A stretch of 64,000 bases of DNA. Source: Streptomyces genisteinicus (GTDB taxonomy: Bacteria; Actinomycetota; Actinomycetes; Streptomycetales; Streptomycetaceae). Shown piece by piece: positions 49,690 through 58,648 of this stretch. The first letter of the stretch is position 1, and each line of letters begins with the position of its first letter. The notes beneath the pieces were generated by a model that saw nothing but the letters and a program-made list of their open reading frames with translations, had not been told where the DNA came from and made no database searches. Position numbers and translations under genes: made by a program. The stretch is taken from assembly GCF_014489615.1 (NCBI RefSeq), contig NZ_CP060825.1, forward strand, positions 2,767,501 through 2,831,500. The letters are read 5' to 3'.

Positions 49690-50214
49690 TCAGCGGGTCA
49701 GTTCGTGCCGGACGTAGTCCGGATGGGCCGCACCGGTCTCCAGGGAGTTCTCGTCGAGGCCGTTGACAATCCGCAGGAAGTCCTCGCCGAAGACAAACTC
49801 GACGGCCACCGTCCCGGCCGCCATGTCCCGCCCCGGCGGCCTCGGCCGCCACTCCAGGAGCCGGACCGCGGTCAGTTCACGGCCGACGAGCGGTGCGAGG
49901 CTTTCATGGTCGCCGGACCACCGAGGGGTGAACTCGGACGACTCCCACCCCGTGACGGCCGCCGTCGTGTCGATCTCGTTCCAGCCGATCGAGAGCTCGT
50001 CGAACTTCCAGTGGCACACCTCCACCCGGATGCCGTCGAAGTCCAGCACGACCGGAAGGTCGGCGAACCAGTCCCCGTCCTCGACGAACCGGACCACGGC
50101 GAACCCCGCCAGCCGCCGCCCGGCGAGCGCCGCGAGGCGTGGACCGTGCGTACGGCGCACAGCTTCGATCCCGACCAGGAAGGCCGGCTCGAAGCCGCGG
50201 ATCCCTCTGTCCAC
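49690..50214 (-). CDS. hypothetical protein, candidate immunity protein of the RHS locus
   Basis: The 174-residue protein has a GTG start (VDRGIRGFEPAFLVGIEAVR) with AAGGA 11 bases upstream. It looks like an alpha/beta soluble protein: LAGFAVVRFVEDGDWFADLP, VVLDFDGIRVEVCHWKFDEL and VAVEFVFGEDFLRIVNGLDE. No known family is recognised. It lies downstream of the RHS toxin gene and its 109-residue neighbour, all on the minus strand, the usual place for immunity genes of polymorphic toxins. The immunity role is inferred only from position. Confidence 0.6.
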   Translation of the reverse strand: MDRGIRGFEPAFLVGIEAVRRTHGPRLAALAGRRLAGFAVVRFVEDGDWFADLPVVLDFDGIRVEVCHWKFDELSIGWNEIDTTAAVTGWESSEFTPRWSGDHESLAPLVGRELTAVRLLEWRPRPPGRDMAAGTVAVEFVFGEDFLRIVNGLDENSLETGAAHPDYVRHELTR

Positions 50215-50288
50215 GCTCCCGATCCTTCCACCAGGGGTCCGGCCCGCCGGTCCGGCCGGTTCGGGGTCCTGCCGCACGCACCGGAGCG

Positions 50289-50618
50289 CTAGTCCAGTTC
50301 CGCCGCGCGAGCTTTGAGCTCCTCGGCGTACGTGTCCCAGTCAGGGCCGAACGACAGCAGATCCGCGGCCGCCTCCCGGAGCAGCCGGGGATCGCCGGGG
50401 CGCTGGAGACAGGCCAGGCGGTAGGCGAGGTTCCGGGCCCAGGGCGGCAGGGCGGTCCAGTCCTCGTCGAGCACGTCCCCGAGCATGGCGAGGATCTCGT
50501 CGGCCGTCGCGAAGGTGACCTTCTCGACGAACTCGCGGGAGGCATCGTTGATCTGCCGGCTGTCGGCACCCTCGATCGCCTGACCGAGCTTCCTGGCAGC
50601 AGGGGTGGGATCGGTCAT
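50289..50618 (-). CDS. hypothetical helical protein, candidate immunity protein
   Basis: The 109-residue protein starts MTDPTPAARKLGQAIEGADS with AGGAGA eight bases upstream. It is nearly all helix: DASREFVEKVTFATADEILA, MLGDVLDEDWTALPPWARNL and AYRLACLQRPGDPRLLREAA. It is small, acidic and free of cysteine-rich or membrane features, typical of toxin immunity proteins. It is the first gene downstream of the RHS toxin on the same strand (243-bp gap with a weak hairpin). No family recognised. Confidence 0.65.
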   Translation of the reverse strand: MTDPTPAARKLGQAIEGADSRQINDASREFVEKVTFATADEILAMLGDVLDEDWTALPPWARNLAYRLACLQRPGDPRLLREAAADLLSFGPDWDTYAEELKARAAELD

Positions 50619-50753
50619 GTCTGGCTTCTCCTGAGGGGCTTCTTCCGGCTCCCGGATCCCTGCTCCGGTCACGGAGCGGTCCGGGTGTCCAGAGACCCTA
50701 ACAGCCGGGCGGAGCCCCGGACGGGCCGCCGAACGCGGCTGCGCTCCGGGGCG

Positions 50754-50772
50754 GGTCGCCGGTGCGGCGACC
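50754..50772 (-). terminator. hairpin downstream of the RHS gene
   Basis: GGTCGCCG (50754-50761) pairs with CGGCGACC (50765-50772) around a 3-nt loop, 90 bp beyond the RHS stop. It may reduce read-through into the candidate immunity gene, which then would need its own promoter. Confidence 0.5.
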
Positions 50773-50860
50773 GGCCGTGCGGGGTCGCCGCACAGCGGGC
50801 CGGGCACCGCGGGCCGGGCGCCCGGCACGGGACACCACCCCCCTCAGGTCGGCGGTCGCG

Positions 50861-53800
50861 TCAGGGGTTGAGCCAGTAGGTGGACAGTTGGTATGCCCCG
50901 TCGGGGCGCTGCACGACGCGGTAGCCGACGTCGTGCCCGTCGATCTGCACCGACCTGTCGAGCGGTCCGGTGAACTCGGGTGTCCTCGCCCGCGGCACAA
51001 CCCCGCCGTCCTGCATGAACGCGTACACGTCGGAGACGATCGCCTGCTCGATCCGGTCGGGTTTCAAGGCGGTGGTCCGCAGATCGTTGGTGCTTCCGTC
51101 CGGCCCGGTGTGGGCCCGGTCGTAGCCGTGGCCGGTGTTGAAGTGCCACTGGTCGTCGCCCACCATGGCGGAGCGTTTGAGGTCCTGGCCCTCGCCCTTG
51201 GAGGTGTACTCGCCGATGGTCGGGCCCTCGCCGTTCGGGTACGGCGACAGACCGAAGGGGTCGCAGACGGTGTGCGGGTTGGTCACGTAGGCGACCGGAT
51301 TCGGCGCCGGAGAGAGCCCCAGCGGGTCCGGGGACGTGTACCGGCCGGTCTGCGGGTCGTAGTGACGGAAGAGGTTGTAGTGGAAGCCGGTCTCCGGGTC
51401 GAAGTACTGGCCCGGGAAGCGCAGCGGCGTGTAGGCCGTGCTGGACCGGGACCAGGCGGTGGCGCCCCACAGTGTGGTGCGGGTGGACCAGGCGATCTGC
51501 CCGGACTCGTCGACGAGTTCGGTGGGAGTGCCGATCAGGTCGGTGGCCACCGCGAAGAAGCGCCGGTCGATCTCCTCCTGGCGGGCATCCGGAGTGAGGA
51601 CGCGTTCGGTCTGCGCGAGGGGCACGAGACCGCGGTGGTCCCAGGTGATCGCCACCGGACGGGGCAGTTCGCCGGAGACGGTGGTCTGTTCGCACAGGGT
51701 CAGGCCGTCCCAGGTGAACCGGGTCTCCTCGAGTACGGATTCGCCGTCCGCGGCCAGACGCCGCTTGGCGACGCGCCGGCCGAGCGGGTCGTAGCGGTAG
51801 CGCCAGCGTGTGCCGTCCGGAGTGACCACCGAGGCGAGACGGTCCTCGGCGTCCCACGTGTAGCGCCAGGTCTCCGGCTTGCGGGAGAGCCGGGTCCTCT
51901 GGCGCAGTGTGACGCGGCCGAGGCCGTCGTGCTCGAAGCGGACCCGGCCCGCGCGTGTGACGGTGGTGCCGCTGTAGGCACGGGGGCCACCGGCCTCGTG
52001 ACCGGGGTGCGAGTCGGGCACGACGGCCGAGGACTGGTTGCCGCTCGCGTCGTAGGCGTACCGCTCGGTCCAGCCGCGTGCGTGCACCGCGGTCACCCGG
52101 CCGCCCGGGTCGAGTTCGAAGGTTCGCCCGCCCGAGGCGGTGTCGGATGTCGCGGTGAGACATCCGTCGGCGCGGTAGGAGTAGGTGCGCGAGCCCAGTG
52201 GGCGGGAGCCTGCGGTCAGTTGCCGGGCGGACAGCCGGCCGGCCTCGTCCCAGGACGAGGTCTGGGTCATGAAGTCGCCGAAGGCGCGCTCGACCTCGTG
52301 TCCCGCGGCATCGTGGGTGAACGTGATGTCCCGGTCGCCGGAGGTCATCCGGGTGGGGCGGTTCGCGGCATCATAGGCATAGCGCGTGACCATCCCCGTC
52401 GGGGTGGTCCTGCGGGTCCGGCGGCCGGCTGCGTCGTAGGCGCAGTCGAGCAGCCGGCCGTCGACGAGTTCGGACGTCAGCCGGCCGCACCGGTCGTATC
52501 GGCGCACCAGCTCGCTGTCCGCGGAAGTCGCCCGGACGAGGCGTCCCGCACGATCGTAGGCATGGACGGTGACCCGGCCGCCGGCATCCTTGCGGATCAC
52601 CCGGCCGAGTTCGTCGTACGCGAAGGCGGTCACACCGCCCAGGTGATCCGTCCGGGTGACGAGCTGTCCGGCGGCGTCGAGGCCGAAGGCGGTGGTACGG
52701 CCGTCGAAGTCGGTCTCGGCCACGAGCCGGCCGGCCCCGTCGTACTCGTACGTCCACTGGAGCCCCTGCGGGTCGGTCACCCGGGTGAGCCGCAGGCCGG
52801 CGTCGTGCTCGAACTCGTACCGCGCGCCGTCGGGATGCGTGCGGGCGGCGAGGAGGTCGAAGTGGGTGTACTCGAAGCGGGACACCCCGCCCGCCGCGTT
52901 GCTGTGGCTGAGGCAGTTGCCCTCGCCGTCGTAGGTCCACGACTCGGCGGCGCCGTCGTGGCCGGTACGCCGGGCCAGATGCCCGTCGGCTCCCCATTCG
53001 AGGCGGGTCACCGCACCCACCGGGTCGGTGACGCGGACCAGCCGCCCGAGCGCGTCGCGATCCAGGCGGGTGGCGCCGCCCTCCGGGTCGGTCACCTCCA
53101 CCGGGCGGCCGGCCCCGTCGCAGCGCACGACGGTGACGGCTCCCAGGGCATCGGTGACGGACACCAGGAGACCGGCGTCGTCGTAGGCGTAGCGGGTGGT
53201 GCGGCCGGCCGGATCGGTGACCGCCGTGCGGTTCCCCCGCTCGTCGAACTCCTGGAGCCAGCGGGCCCCGTCCGGGTCGTGGCGCTCGGTGGGCAGGCCG
53301 AGCGGGCCGCGCACGACGCGCAGTTCGGTGCCGTCGGGCCGGGTGACGGCGGCGAGCCGGCCGTCCTCGTCGTGGGCGTACACGGTGGTACGGCCCAGCG
53401 GGTCGGTGCGGGACAGCAGGTCGCCTCGCGGGCTGTAGCGGAACCGCGTCGTGTGGCCGAGTGGGTCGACGGTGGCCAGGACGTGGCAGCCCGGTCCGAT
53501 CAGATGCCGGGTGGCCCGGCCGTCGGGGGTCGTCAGGACGGTCGTCCGATGACCGGTCCCGGCGTCCGGTTCGGTGTAGGCCAGCGAGATCTGGACGTGC
53601 CCCGCCTCGCCGCCCTCGAAGACGACCCGGTCGCGGTCGTCGTAGATGTAGTCGTAGCGGCTGCCGTTGGAGTCGATCCAGGCGATCACACGGCGGCGGT
53701 CGTCGTACACGAACGCGGTCGTGGCGCCGGACGGCTTGGTGACGGCGGTGAGGTTGCCGTCCTCGTAGCCGTAGGACATCAGCGGCAGATCCCCGCCGCC

Positions 53801-55582
53801 CTCGCCCGCTCCGGCCAGGGACACGGCGGTGACGAGGCCGCCCTCGGTGGCCAGCCGCAGCAGGTGGCCCGCGGAGTGGGCCAGTGCCGAGGGAAGACCG
53901 TCCTCGCCGCGGTCGACGGTGACCGTGTGGCCGTTGCGCTCGGTGACACAGGAGAGCCAGGCCGTGCCGTCGCCGCCCGGTTCGGCGCCCACGGCGGCCG
54001 TGAAGTGAAGGGTGAGGCCGCTGTCGGTGTGGGTGACGGTGTAGTCGCCGCCCGCGTCCCTGGCCAGCACCGTGCGGTGGGTGCCGCTTTCCGGCGTGGT
54101 GGGCGCGCCGGTCACCGGGTGGGGGTAGGCGATCAGGAGACCGTCGGCGGTGACGTGGACGACGCCGACCGCGTCGACCTCCAGGCGTTCGTCCACCGTG
54201 GACGTCCATGCCGGCCCGAGGAACCGGCCCGCGGCGCAACCCGACTCGGTACGGCGGGAGAACAGCAGCGGCAGGATGCCCGGGATCTCGACGTCCGTCT
54301 GGGGCAGGAACATCCGGCCGGAGGCCAGGTCGACGGGGTCCGTGCCGTCCGTCGTGCGCTGGTCGTCGGGCCGGTTGTGCGTGCCCTCCGGGGAGTCGTC
54401 GACCAGCTTGCGGGCCTGCGCCGCGTCGGCGGCGTTCTCCACGACCCGCAGCGCCTTGACCGCGGCGCCCCCGCCTCCCGTCGCGACGGTCAGCGCCGCG
54501 TCGGGCAGCAGGCGTCCGAAGCCCTCGTACGGGTCCTTCATGAAGTCGCTGACCATCTGCTTGCCGGTGCCGACCGGATCGTTGACGGCGACGACCAGCC
54601 CCGCGGCCAGGTTGTTCAGGTTGGTCGCGTACTCGGCGGGGTGGGTGATGTTGTACGGGTCCAGAGGATTGATGCCGCGCACGAAGTTCACGAGCCCCGC
54701 GGTGCCCTTGATGATGCCGCCGCCCACGTGGTCGCCCATGATCTGGAGCTCCTGGAGCCCGTCGCCCAGCTGCTCGGCGTAGGACGGCTTCTCCGGTGCC
54801 GTGTCACGGGCGGCCCGCACCGCGGTGCGGGCGGTCTCGGCAGCCGTGTTCCGCTGTTTGCGGGCCTCGGCGAGGGTGTCCTGTGCCTCCTGCATGAGCT
54901 TCTTGCCCGGGTCCGTGAACGTCGGGGCGGGGCACGGCGGCAGGGTGGAGGGATTGCGTTCGTCCGCGGGCTGGGCGTTGTAGCGGTCGACCGCGCTGTT
55001 GTAGTCGTCGACCTTCTTGCGGTGGGCGTTCGCGGCGTCCTCCGATGCCTTGACGCCCTCCTTCCACTTGTCGATGGCGGTCTGCGCCTGCCCCTGCGCC
55101 CAGGTCACCGTCCCGGCGAACGCCTCCATCGCGGAGGCCGCCTTGTCGCAGGCGTCGGCGCCCTTGAACCACTTGGGCGGCTGGGTGCTCACCGCCGTCC
55201 GGAGCGCTTCGGCGGCCTCGCCCTTGAGTTCGGAGGACTTGAGGCCCTTGAGGCCTTCGCCGGCCGTGTCGAAGGAGGTCGCGAAGGCCCGGAGCTGCTT
55301 GGCCCGGGAGCGGATCGTGTCGGCGCTGCCGTAGATCAGCTTGGTCTTGTCCTCGGTCTGCCCGAGGTCCATCTCGTCGACCTCGGCGCCCATCCGGTTG
55401 GCGACCGAACGCGACTGCTCGCGCACCCAGTCGGCGCCCGACTCCCAGCCGACGTCGTCCAGGCGGTCGGCGGTCCAGTTCCCGGCGTCCTCGACCCGGT
55501 TGCCGACCCACTCGACGCCGTCCTCGACCGCGTTCTCCACCGAGTCCGGTGTGATGTCGCTGATCAGATCGCCGATGCCCAT
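50861..55582 (-). CDS. RHS-repeat polymorphic toxin with T7SS-type N-terminus
   Basis: The 1573-residue protein starts MGIGDLISDITPDSVENAVE; the frame is open upstream but overlaps the preceding gene. Residues ~1-330 are helical with EMDLGQTEDKTKLIYGSADT and IRSRAKQLRAFATSFDTAGE, a putative type VII secretion signal domain. DPVDLASGRMFLPQTDVEIP begins the DUF6531/RHS entry. Then come dozens of YD repeats (YDDAGLLVSVTDALG, YDGAGRLVAETDFDG) forming the RHS cocoon. The core ends with NLFRHYDPQTGRYTSPDPLG and NPHTVCDPFGLSP. The last 126 residues (1448-1573) are a separate C-terminal domain with QWHFNTGHGYDRAHTG and QLSTYWLNP, presumed toxic. It is two bases downstream of a secretion-partner gene. 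Confidence 0.92.
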   Translation of the reverse strand: MGIGDLISDITPDSVENAVEDGVEWVGNRVEDAGNWTADRLDDVGWESGADWVREQSRSVANRMGAEVDEMDLGQTEDKTKLIYGSADTIRSRAKQLRAFATSFDTAGEGLKGLKSSELKGEAAEALRTAVSTQPPKWFKGADACDKAASAMEAFAGTVTWAQGQAQTAIDKWKEGVKASEDAANAHRKKVDDYNSAVDRYNAQPADERNPSTLPPCPAPTFTDPGKKLMQEAQDTLAEARKQRNTAAETARTAVRAARDTAPEKPSYAEQLGDGLQELQIMGDHVGGGIIKGTAGLVNFVRGINPLDPYNITHPAEYATNLNNLAAGLVVAVNDPVGTGKQMVSDFMKDPYEGFGRLLPDAALTVATGGGGAAVKALRVVENAADAAQARKLVDDSPEGTHNRPDDQRTTDGTDPVDLASGRMFLPQTDVEIPGILPLLFSRRTESGCAAGRFLGPAWTSTVDERLEVDAVGVVHVTADGLLIAYPHPVTGAPTTPESGTHRTVLARDAGGDYTVTHTDSGLTLHFTAAVGAEPGGDGTAWLSCVTERNGHTVTVDRGEDGLPSALAHSAGHLLRLATEGGLVTAVSLAGAGEGGGDLPLMSYGYEDGNLTAVTKPSGATTAFVYDDRRRVIAWIDSNGSRYDYIYDDRDRVVFEGGEAGHVQISLAYTEPDAGTGHRTTVLTTPDGRATRHLIGPGCHVLATVDPLGHTTRFRYSPRGDLLSRTDPLGRTTVYAHDEDGRLAAVTRPDGTELRVVRGPLGLPTERHDPDGARWLQEFDERGNRTAVTDPAGRTTRYAYDDAGLLVSVTDALGAVTVVRCDGAGRPVEVTDPEGGATRLDRDALGRLVRVTDPVGAVTRLEWGADGHLARRTGHDGAAESWTYDGEGNCLSHSNAAGGVSRFEYTHFDLLAARTHPDGARYEFEHDAGLRLTRVTDPQGLQWTYEYDGAGRLVAETDFDGRTTAFGLDAAGQLVTRTDHLGGVTAFAYDELGRVIRKDAGGRVTVHAYDRAGRLVRATSADSELVRRYDRCGRLTSELVDGRLLDCAYDAAGRRTRRTTPTGMVTRYAYDAANRPTRMTSGDRDITFTHDAAGHEVERAFGDFMTQTSSWDEAGRLSARQLTAGSRPLGSRTYSYRADGCLTATSDTASGGRTFELDPGGRVTAVHARGWTERYAYDASGNQSSAVVPDSHPGHEAGGPRAYSGTTVTRAGRVRFEHDGLGRVTLRQRTRLSRKPETWRYTWDAEDRLASVVTPDGTRWRYRYDPLGRRVAKRRLAADGESVLEETRFTWDGLTLCEQTTVSGELPRPVAITWDHRGLVPLAQTERVLTPDARQEEIDRRFFAVATDLIGTPTELVDESGQIAWSTRTTLWGATAWSRSSTAYTPLRFPGQYFDPETGFHYNLFRHYDPQTGRYTSPDPLGLSPAPNPVAYVTNPHTVCDPFGLSPYPNGEGPTIGEYTSKGEGQDLKRSAMVGDDQWHFNTGHGYDRAHTGPDGSTNDLRTTALKPDRIEQAIVSDVYAFMQDGGVVPRARTPEFTGPLDRSVQIDGHDVGYRVVQRPDGAYQLSTYWLNP

Positions 55583-55584
55583 GC

Positions 55585-56241
55585 TCAGTTGCCCCCCGTG
55601 TCGCCCTGCTGCTGCGCCTGCCGGGCGCGTTCCTCCGGCGACGGCCCGAAGGTGTCGTCCAGCGCCCGGTTCCACTGGTCGTCGGTGATGCCGAGAGCGT
55701 CGTTGAGCATCTCCGACTGGCGGCCGCCCTGGCCCTCCGTGAGGACGGTGCGACCGGTGTCCTTCCAGGTCTGGCCCATCTCCTGGCCGGCCCGGTCCCA
55801 GGACTCGGCACTCCAGTCGGGGTTCAGGTAGTCGGGGGTGAACACGTCGCCCCAGCCCTGCTGGGTGATCTCCTCCTCGGTGGCGTGCGGGTTGCCGCCC
55901 ATCACCGAGTTGACCCCCACCTTCAGGGCGCCCTCGACGTACTTGTCGTGCTCCCACTGGGTGCCCGCGGCCAGGCCCAGGCGGTTCGCGAGGGCGCTGG
56001 CGTCGTGCACCAGGGCCCGCACACCCCATTCCCAGCGTTCGCAGAAGTCCTCGAAGTCGACGGAGAGCCCGTGGTGGCCGGCCTCCATCCCGGTCATCGA
56101 CAGTCCCGAGAAGCCCTTGCCCATCGTGGAGCCGGTGGCGCCCCCGAGGTCGCCGAGCTGCGAGATCGTCGAGCCCACGCCCTGCGTGAACTTGGCGACG
56201 GCGCCCTTGTCGAAGGCGAGCTCGCCGCCCCCGCCGCTCAT
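55585..56241 (-). CDS. WXG/T7SS-type secretion partner or accessory protein
   Basis: The 218-residue protein starts MSGGGGELAFDKGAVAKFTQ. The N-terminal half resembles WXG100-like helical hairpin proteins: GVGSTISQLGDLGGATGSTM, FEDFCERWEWGVRALVHDAS and ALANRLGLAAGTQWEHDKYV. The C-terminal half is Gly/Asp-rich with repeated W motifs (WGDVFTPDYLNPDWSAESWD). Its ATG overlaps the stop of the SseB-like gene (ATGA), and its stop is two bases before the RHS start, so the three are one operon. It likely escorts the RHS protein to an ESX/T7SS machine. Confidence 0.75.
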   Translation of the reverse strand: MSGGGGELAFDKGAVAKFTQGVGSTISQLGDLGGATGSTMGKGFSGLSMTGMEAGHHGLSVDFEDFCERWEWGVRALVHDASALANRLGLAAGTQWEHDKYVEGALKVGVNSVMGGNPHATEEEITQQGWGDVFTPDYLNPDWSAESWDRAGQEMGQTWKDTGRTVLTEGQGGRQSEMLNDALGITDDQWNRALDDTFGPSPEERARQAQQQGDTGGN

Positions 56242-56654
56242 CGGGCGCTCCCGTCCGGGGCCACGTCCACCGCGACGCCGTCCGGGACGATGCCGGCCAC
56301 CGGCGGGAAGAACATCGACCCGTCCTCGGTCGCGATGTCGACGGCGAGGCCGGCCGGCTCCTCCAGTCCGGGCACGATCTCGTCCACGATGCGGGCGCCC
56401 AGGAGCGCCGCGTAGTCCAGGGACCGGCCGCCGAGTCCCCGGACCTCGGCGAAGCGGGCCAGCGCGGCCTCGTCGGTGAAGGCGCACACCCAGCGCACCC
56501 CGCCCGACCGGGCCGACCACAGGCCCTCGCCGTCCATCGGCACCAGGAGGACGGAGCGCCTCATCTCGCCCACCAGAGCGCGCGGGTCGCCCGCACCTCT
56601 TCTGGTCTCGGCGATCCGGTCGGCGAGCTGGGTCCTCGTCCCCGTCACGACCAC
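56238..56654 (-). CDS. SseB-like domain protein
   Basis: The 138-residue protein starts at GTG (VVVTGTRTQLADRIAETRRG), five bases after AGGAGG; a GTG six codons upstream would overrun that site. SseB-domain features are present: MRRSVLLVPMDGEGLWSARS, GGVRWVCAFTDEAALARFAE and FFPPVAGIVPDGVAVDVAPD. SseB-fold proteins commonly accompany T7SS and polymorphic toxin genes in actinobacteria. It heads the RHS operon, overlapping the next gene by four bases. Confidence 0.8.
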   Translation of the reverse strand: MVVTGTRTQLADRIAETRRGAGDPRALVGEMRRSVLLVPMDGEGLWSARSGGVRWVCAFTDEAALARFAEVRGLGGRSLDYAALLGARIVDEIVPGLEEPAGLAVDIATEDGSMFFPPVAGIVPDGVAVDVAPDGSAR

Positions 56655-56759
56655 GTCCCCCTCCTGCGTCACATCCGTTGTCCGTGTGTCCCTGGACAGG
56701 GACGCGCTGGACGGCCGCGGGGGTTCCGGCCACGCTCCTGCCCTGTTCCGGCCACGTTC

Positions 56760-56801
56760 CGGCCACGGGTGACGGGGCGCCGGCCACGGGTGACGGGGCG
56801 G
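56760..56801. repeat. 21-bp tandem duplication upstream of the SseB-like operon
   Basis: CGGCCACGGGTGACGGGGCGC (56760-56780) is followed by a copy with one end change (56781-56801). TTCCGGCCACG occurs twice just before (from about 56725 and 56746) and forms the edge of the array. Confidence 0.8.
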
Positions 56802-56836
56802 CGCAGGCGCCGAAGGCTCCGGGGTGCCGCGGCGGC

Positions 56837-56890
56837 CCGCACGAAGGCCCCGGCGGGAACGGTGCGTCCCTGCCGGGGCCCTTCGTGCGG
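56837..56890 (-). terminator. strong terminator after the amidase gene
   Basis: CCGCACGAAGGCCCCGGC (56837-56854) pairs with GCCGGGGCCCTTCGTGCGG (56872-56890) with a single bulged C and a 17-nt loop, 20 bp beyond the amidase stop on the minus strand. It isolates the amidase from the RHS operon. Confidence 0.85.
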
Positions 56891-56909
56891 ATCCGTCTCG
56901 TGCGCGGGC

Positions 56910-58460
56910 TCAGCGCCCGGCCTGGAGCGCGCCCCAGGTCAGCGGGCCCACCTCGGAGTCCGGGTCCAGGCCGCGGGTCGACTGGTAGTCGCGTACCGCC
57001 TGCGCGGTGCCCGAGCCGAAGATGCCGTCGGCGGCGACGGTCCGGCCGAGCGCGGCCGTCAGCGCACGCTGGACGCGCTGCACGGCCTCGCCGGTGGAGC
57101 CCTGCTTCAGCGCCGGCCGGGCACCGGCCGAGAGCAGCGCCGTCCAGGTCTTCGGGCCCACCGTCGAGTCCGCGGAGAGGCCCTTCGCCGTCTGGAACGC
57201 GCGGACGGCGGCGGCCGTCCCGGAACCGAACTGGCCGTCCACCTGGCCCACGTCGTGGCCCTGGGCTTCCAGGAGCCACTGGGCGGCACTGACCTGGGCG
57301 CCCGTGGAACCGTTGCGCAGGGTGGCGTACGAGGAGAAGGTGAGCTGCGGCGGGGCCGTCGTGCTGCCGCCCACGAGCTGCATGTACCGGTTCCAGTCCC
57401 AGTGCGGGCCGGGGTCGGTGTGATCGTTGCCCGGGACCTCCACATGGCCCACGATGTGCGCGCGGTCCTTGGGGATGTTGTAGCGGTCGGCGATCGAGCG
57501 GGTGAGCGCCGCGGAGGAGCGGTACATCGCGTCGGTGAACCAGGACGGCTGGTCGACCCAGCCCTCGTGCTCGATGCCGACGGAGTACGGGTTGCCGGAC
57601 TTGGCGTGCCAGGCGGTGTCCTTCTCGCGGACCATCTGCGTCACCTGGCCGTCCGAGGAACGCACCACGTAGTGCGCGCTGACCTGGGACGTGGGGTTCT
57701 GGATCCAGCTGATGGTGCCGGCGTACGAGCCCTGGGTGACGTGCACCACGACCGCCGTGATCGCGGAGGTGCGCCCCACCTTGTAGTTGCTGGTGCTGGC
57801 CGGGACCCAGAGCGCGGACGGGTAGTCGGGGGCGGCGACGAGCGGGGCCGCGTCGGCGTAGTCGCCACGGTCCGGCTCGACGGCCGTGGGCCGGACGGTG
57901 ACCGCGGAGCCGTCCTCGGCGCGGGCGGTGACGCCCTGGACGAGGATGTCGTAGACGCCGTCGGCGTAGAAACGGGCGGCGCGGTCGTCGGGGGATCCGC
58001 CGTAGCGCGCCACCGCCTCGTACCAGGCGGCGGGGCGGTCGCGTTCGGCGCCGGTGAGCCCGGCGGCGTCGGCGCGGGCGCGCAGGACGGCGGCGCCGCC
58101 GCGGATGTTGGCGGCGGTGTCGTGGCGCAGGGTCGCGGCGGGGAGGCCGGTGAGCCTCGACGCCTCGCGCAGGGTCTGCTGACGCGGGTTGTCGACGAGG
58201 TGCATCACCCCGTACCCGCGGGCCTGGCTGGGCTGCCCGTCGTGTCCGTCGAGCCGGCTCTCGCCGTACCCGACCGCGACGAGCAGGTCCCTGGGGACGT
58301 CGTACTCCTCTGCGGCGGCCGTGAAGGCGGCCGCCACGGTGGGCGGGGCCGGGGCCGCCGGGCTGGCCTGAGCCGCGGGCGCGAGGGCTGTCAGGGTCAG
58401 ACCGAGTACGGCGGTGAGCACCGCCGGGATGTGCCGTGCCGGTGTCGCATGGTGTCTCAC
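56910..58460 (-). CDS. secreted N-acetylmuramoyl-L-alanine amidase with two peptidoglycan-binding domains
   Basis: The 516-residue protein starts at GTG (MRHHATPARHIPAVLTAVLG) after GGAGG. A signal peptide (about 1-32) precedes a lysozyme/transglycosylase-like region (45-200) with DLLVAVGYGESRLDGHDGQP and GYGVMHLVDNPRQQTLREAS. The amidase_2 domain (about 215-385) has AVVVHVTQGSYAGTISWIQN, SAHYVVRSSDGQVTQMVREK, YSVGIEHEGW and AHIVGHVEVPGNDHTDPGPH. Two PG_binding_1 domains (about 395-516) start LRNGSTGAQVSAAQWLLEAQ and LKQGSTGEAVQRVQRALTAA. It would cleave wall peptide from glycan outside the cell. It is probably core-type, but its neighbours here are accessory. Confidence 0.93.
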   Translation of the reverse strand: MRHHATPARHIPAVLTAVLGLTLTALAPAAQASPAAPAPPTVAAAFTAAAEEYDVPRDLLVAVGYGESRLDGHDGQPSQARGYGVMHLVDNPRQQTLREASRLTGLPAATLRHDTAANIRGGAAVLRARADAAGLTGAERDRPAAWYEAVARYGGSPDDRAARFYADGVYDILVQGVTARAEDGSAVTVRPTAVEPDRGDYADAAPLVAAPDYPSALWVPASTSNYKVGRTSAITAVVVHVTQGSYAGTISWIQNPTSQVSAHYVVRSSDGQVTQMVREKDTAWHAKSGNPYSVGIEHEGWVDQPSWFTDAMYRSSAALTRSIADRYNIPKDRAHIVGHVEVPGNDHTDPGPHWDWNRYMQLVGGSTTAPPQLTFSSYATLRNGSTGAQVSAAQWLLEAQGHDVGQVDGQFGSGTAAAVRAFQTAKGLSADSTVGPKTWTALLSAGARPALKQGSTGEAVQRVQRALTAALGRTVAADGIFGSGTAQAVRDYQSTRGLDPDSEVGPLTWGALQAGR

Positions 58461-58648
58461 GGGGCCTCCGTGGTACGGGAGTTGGGGCGACAGGACCGTT
58501 CACGCCGGTCGGCGTCCGACCACTGAACCGGTCTTGGCTACGCGCGTCAATGGCGCCACGCCCGTCTCTCCCTCACCACATGTCCCAACCGTCTTCCGGC
58601 CGCCCCCGGGCGCCGTCCGCCGGGCCGCACCCACCTGCCTTCCGCGCC

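Noticed and set aside
50762..55831. Plus-strand open frame of nearly 1700 codons opposite the RHS gene
   Set aside because: It mirrors the RHS repeats in an opposite frame; the repetitive look comes from the YD-repeat DNA, not from a real gene.
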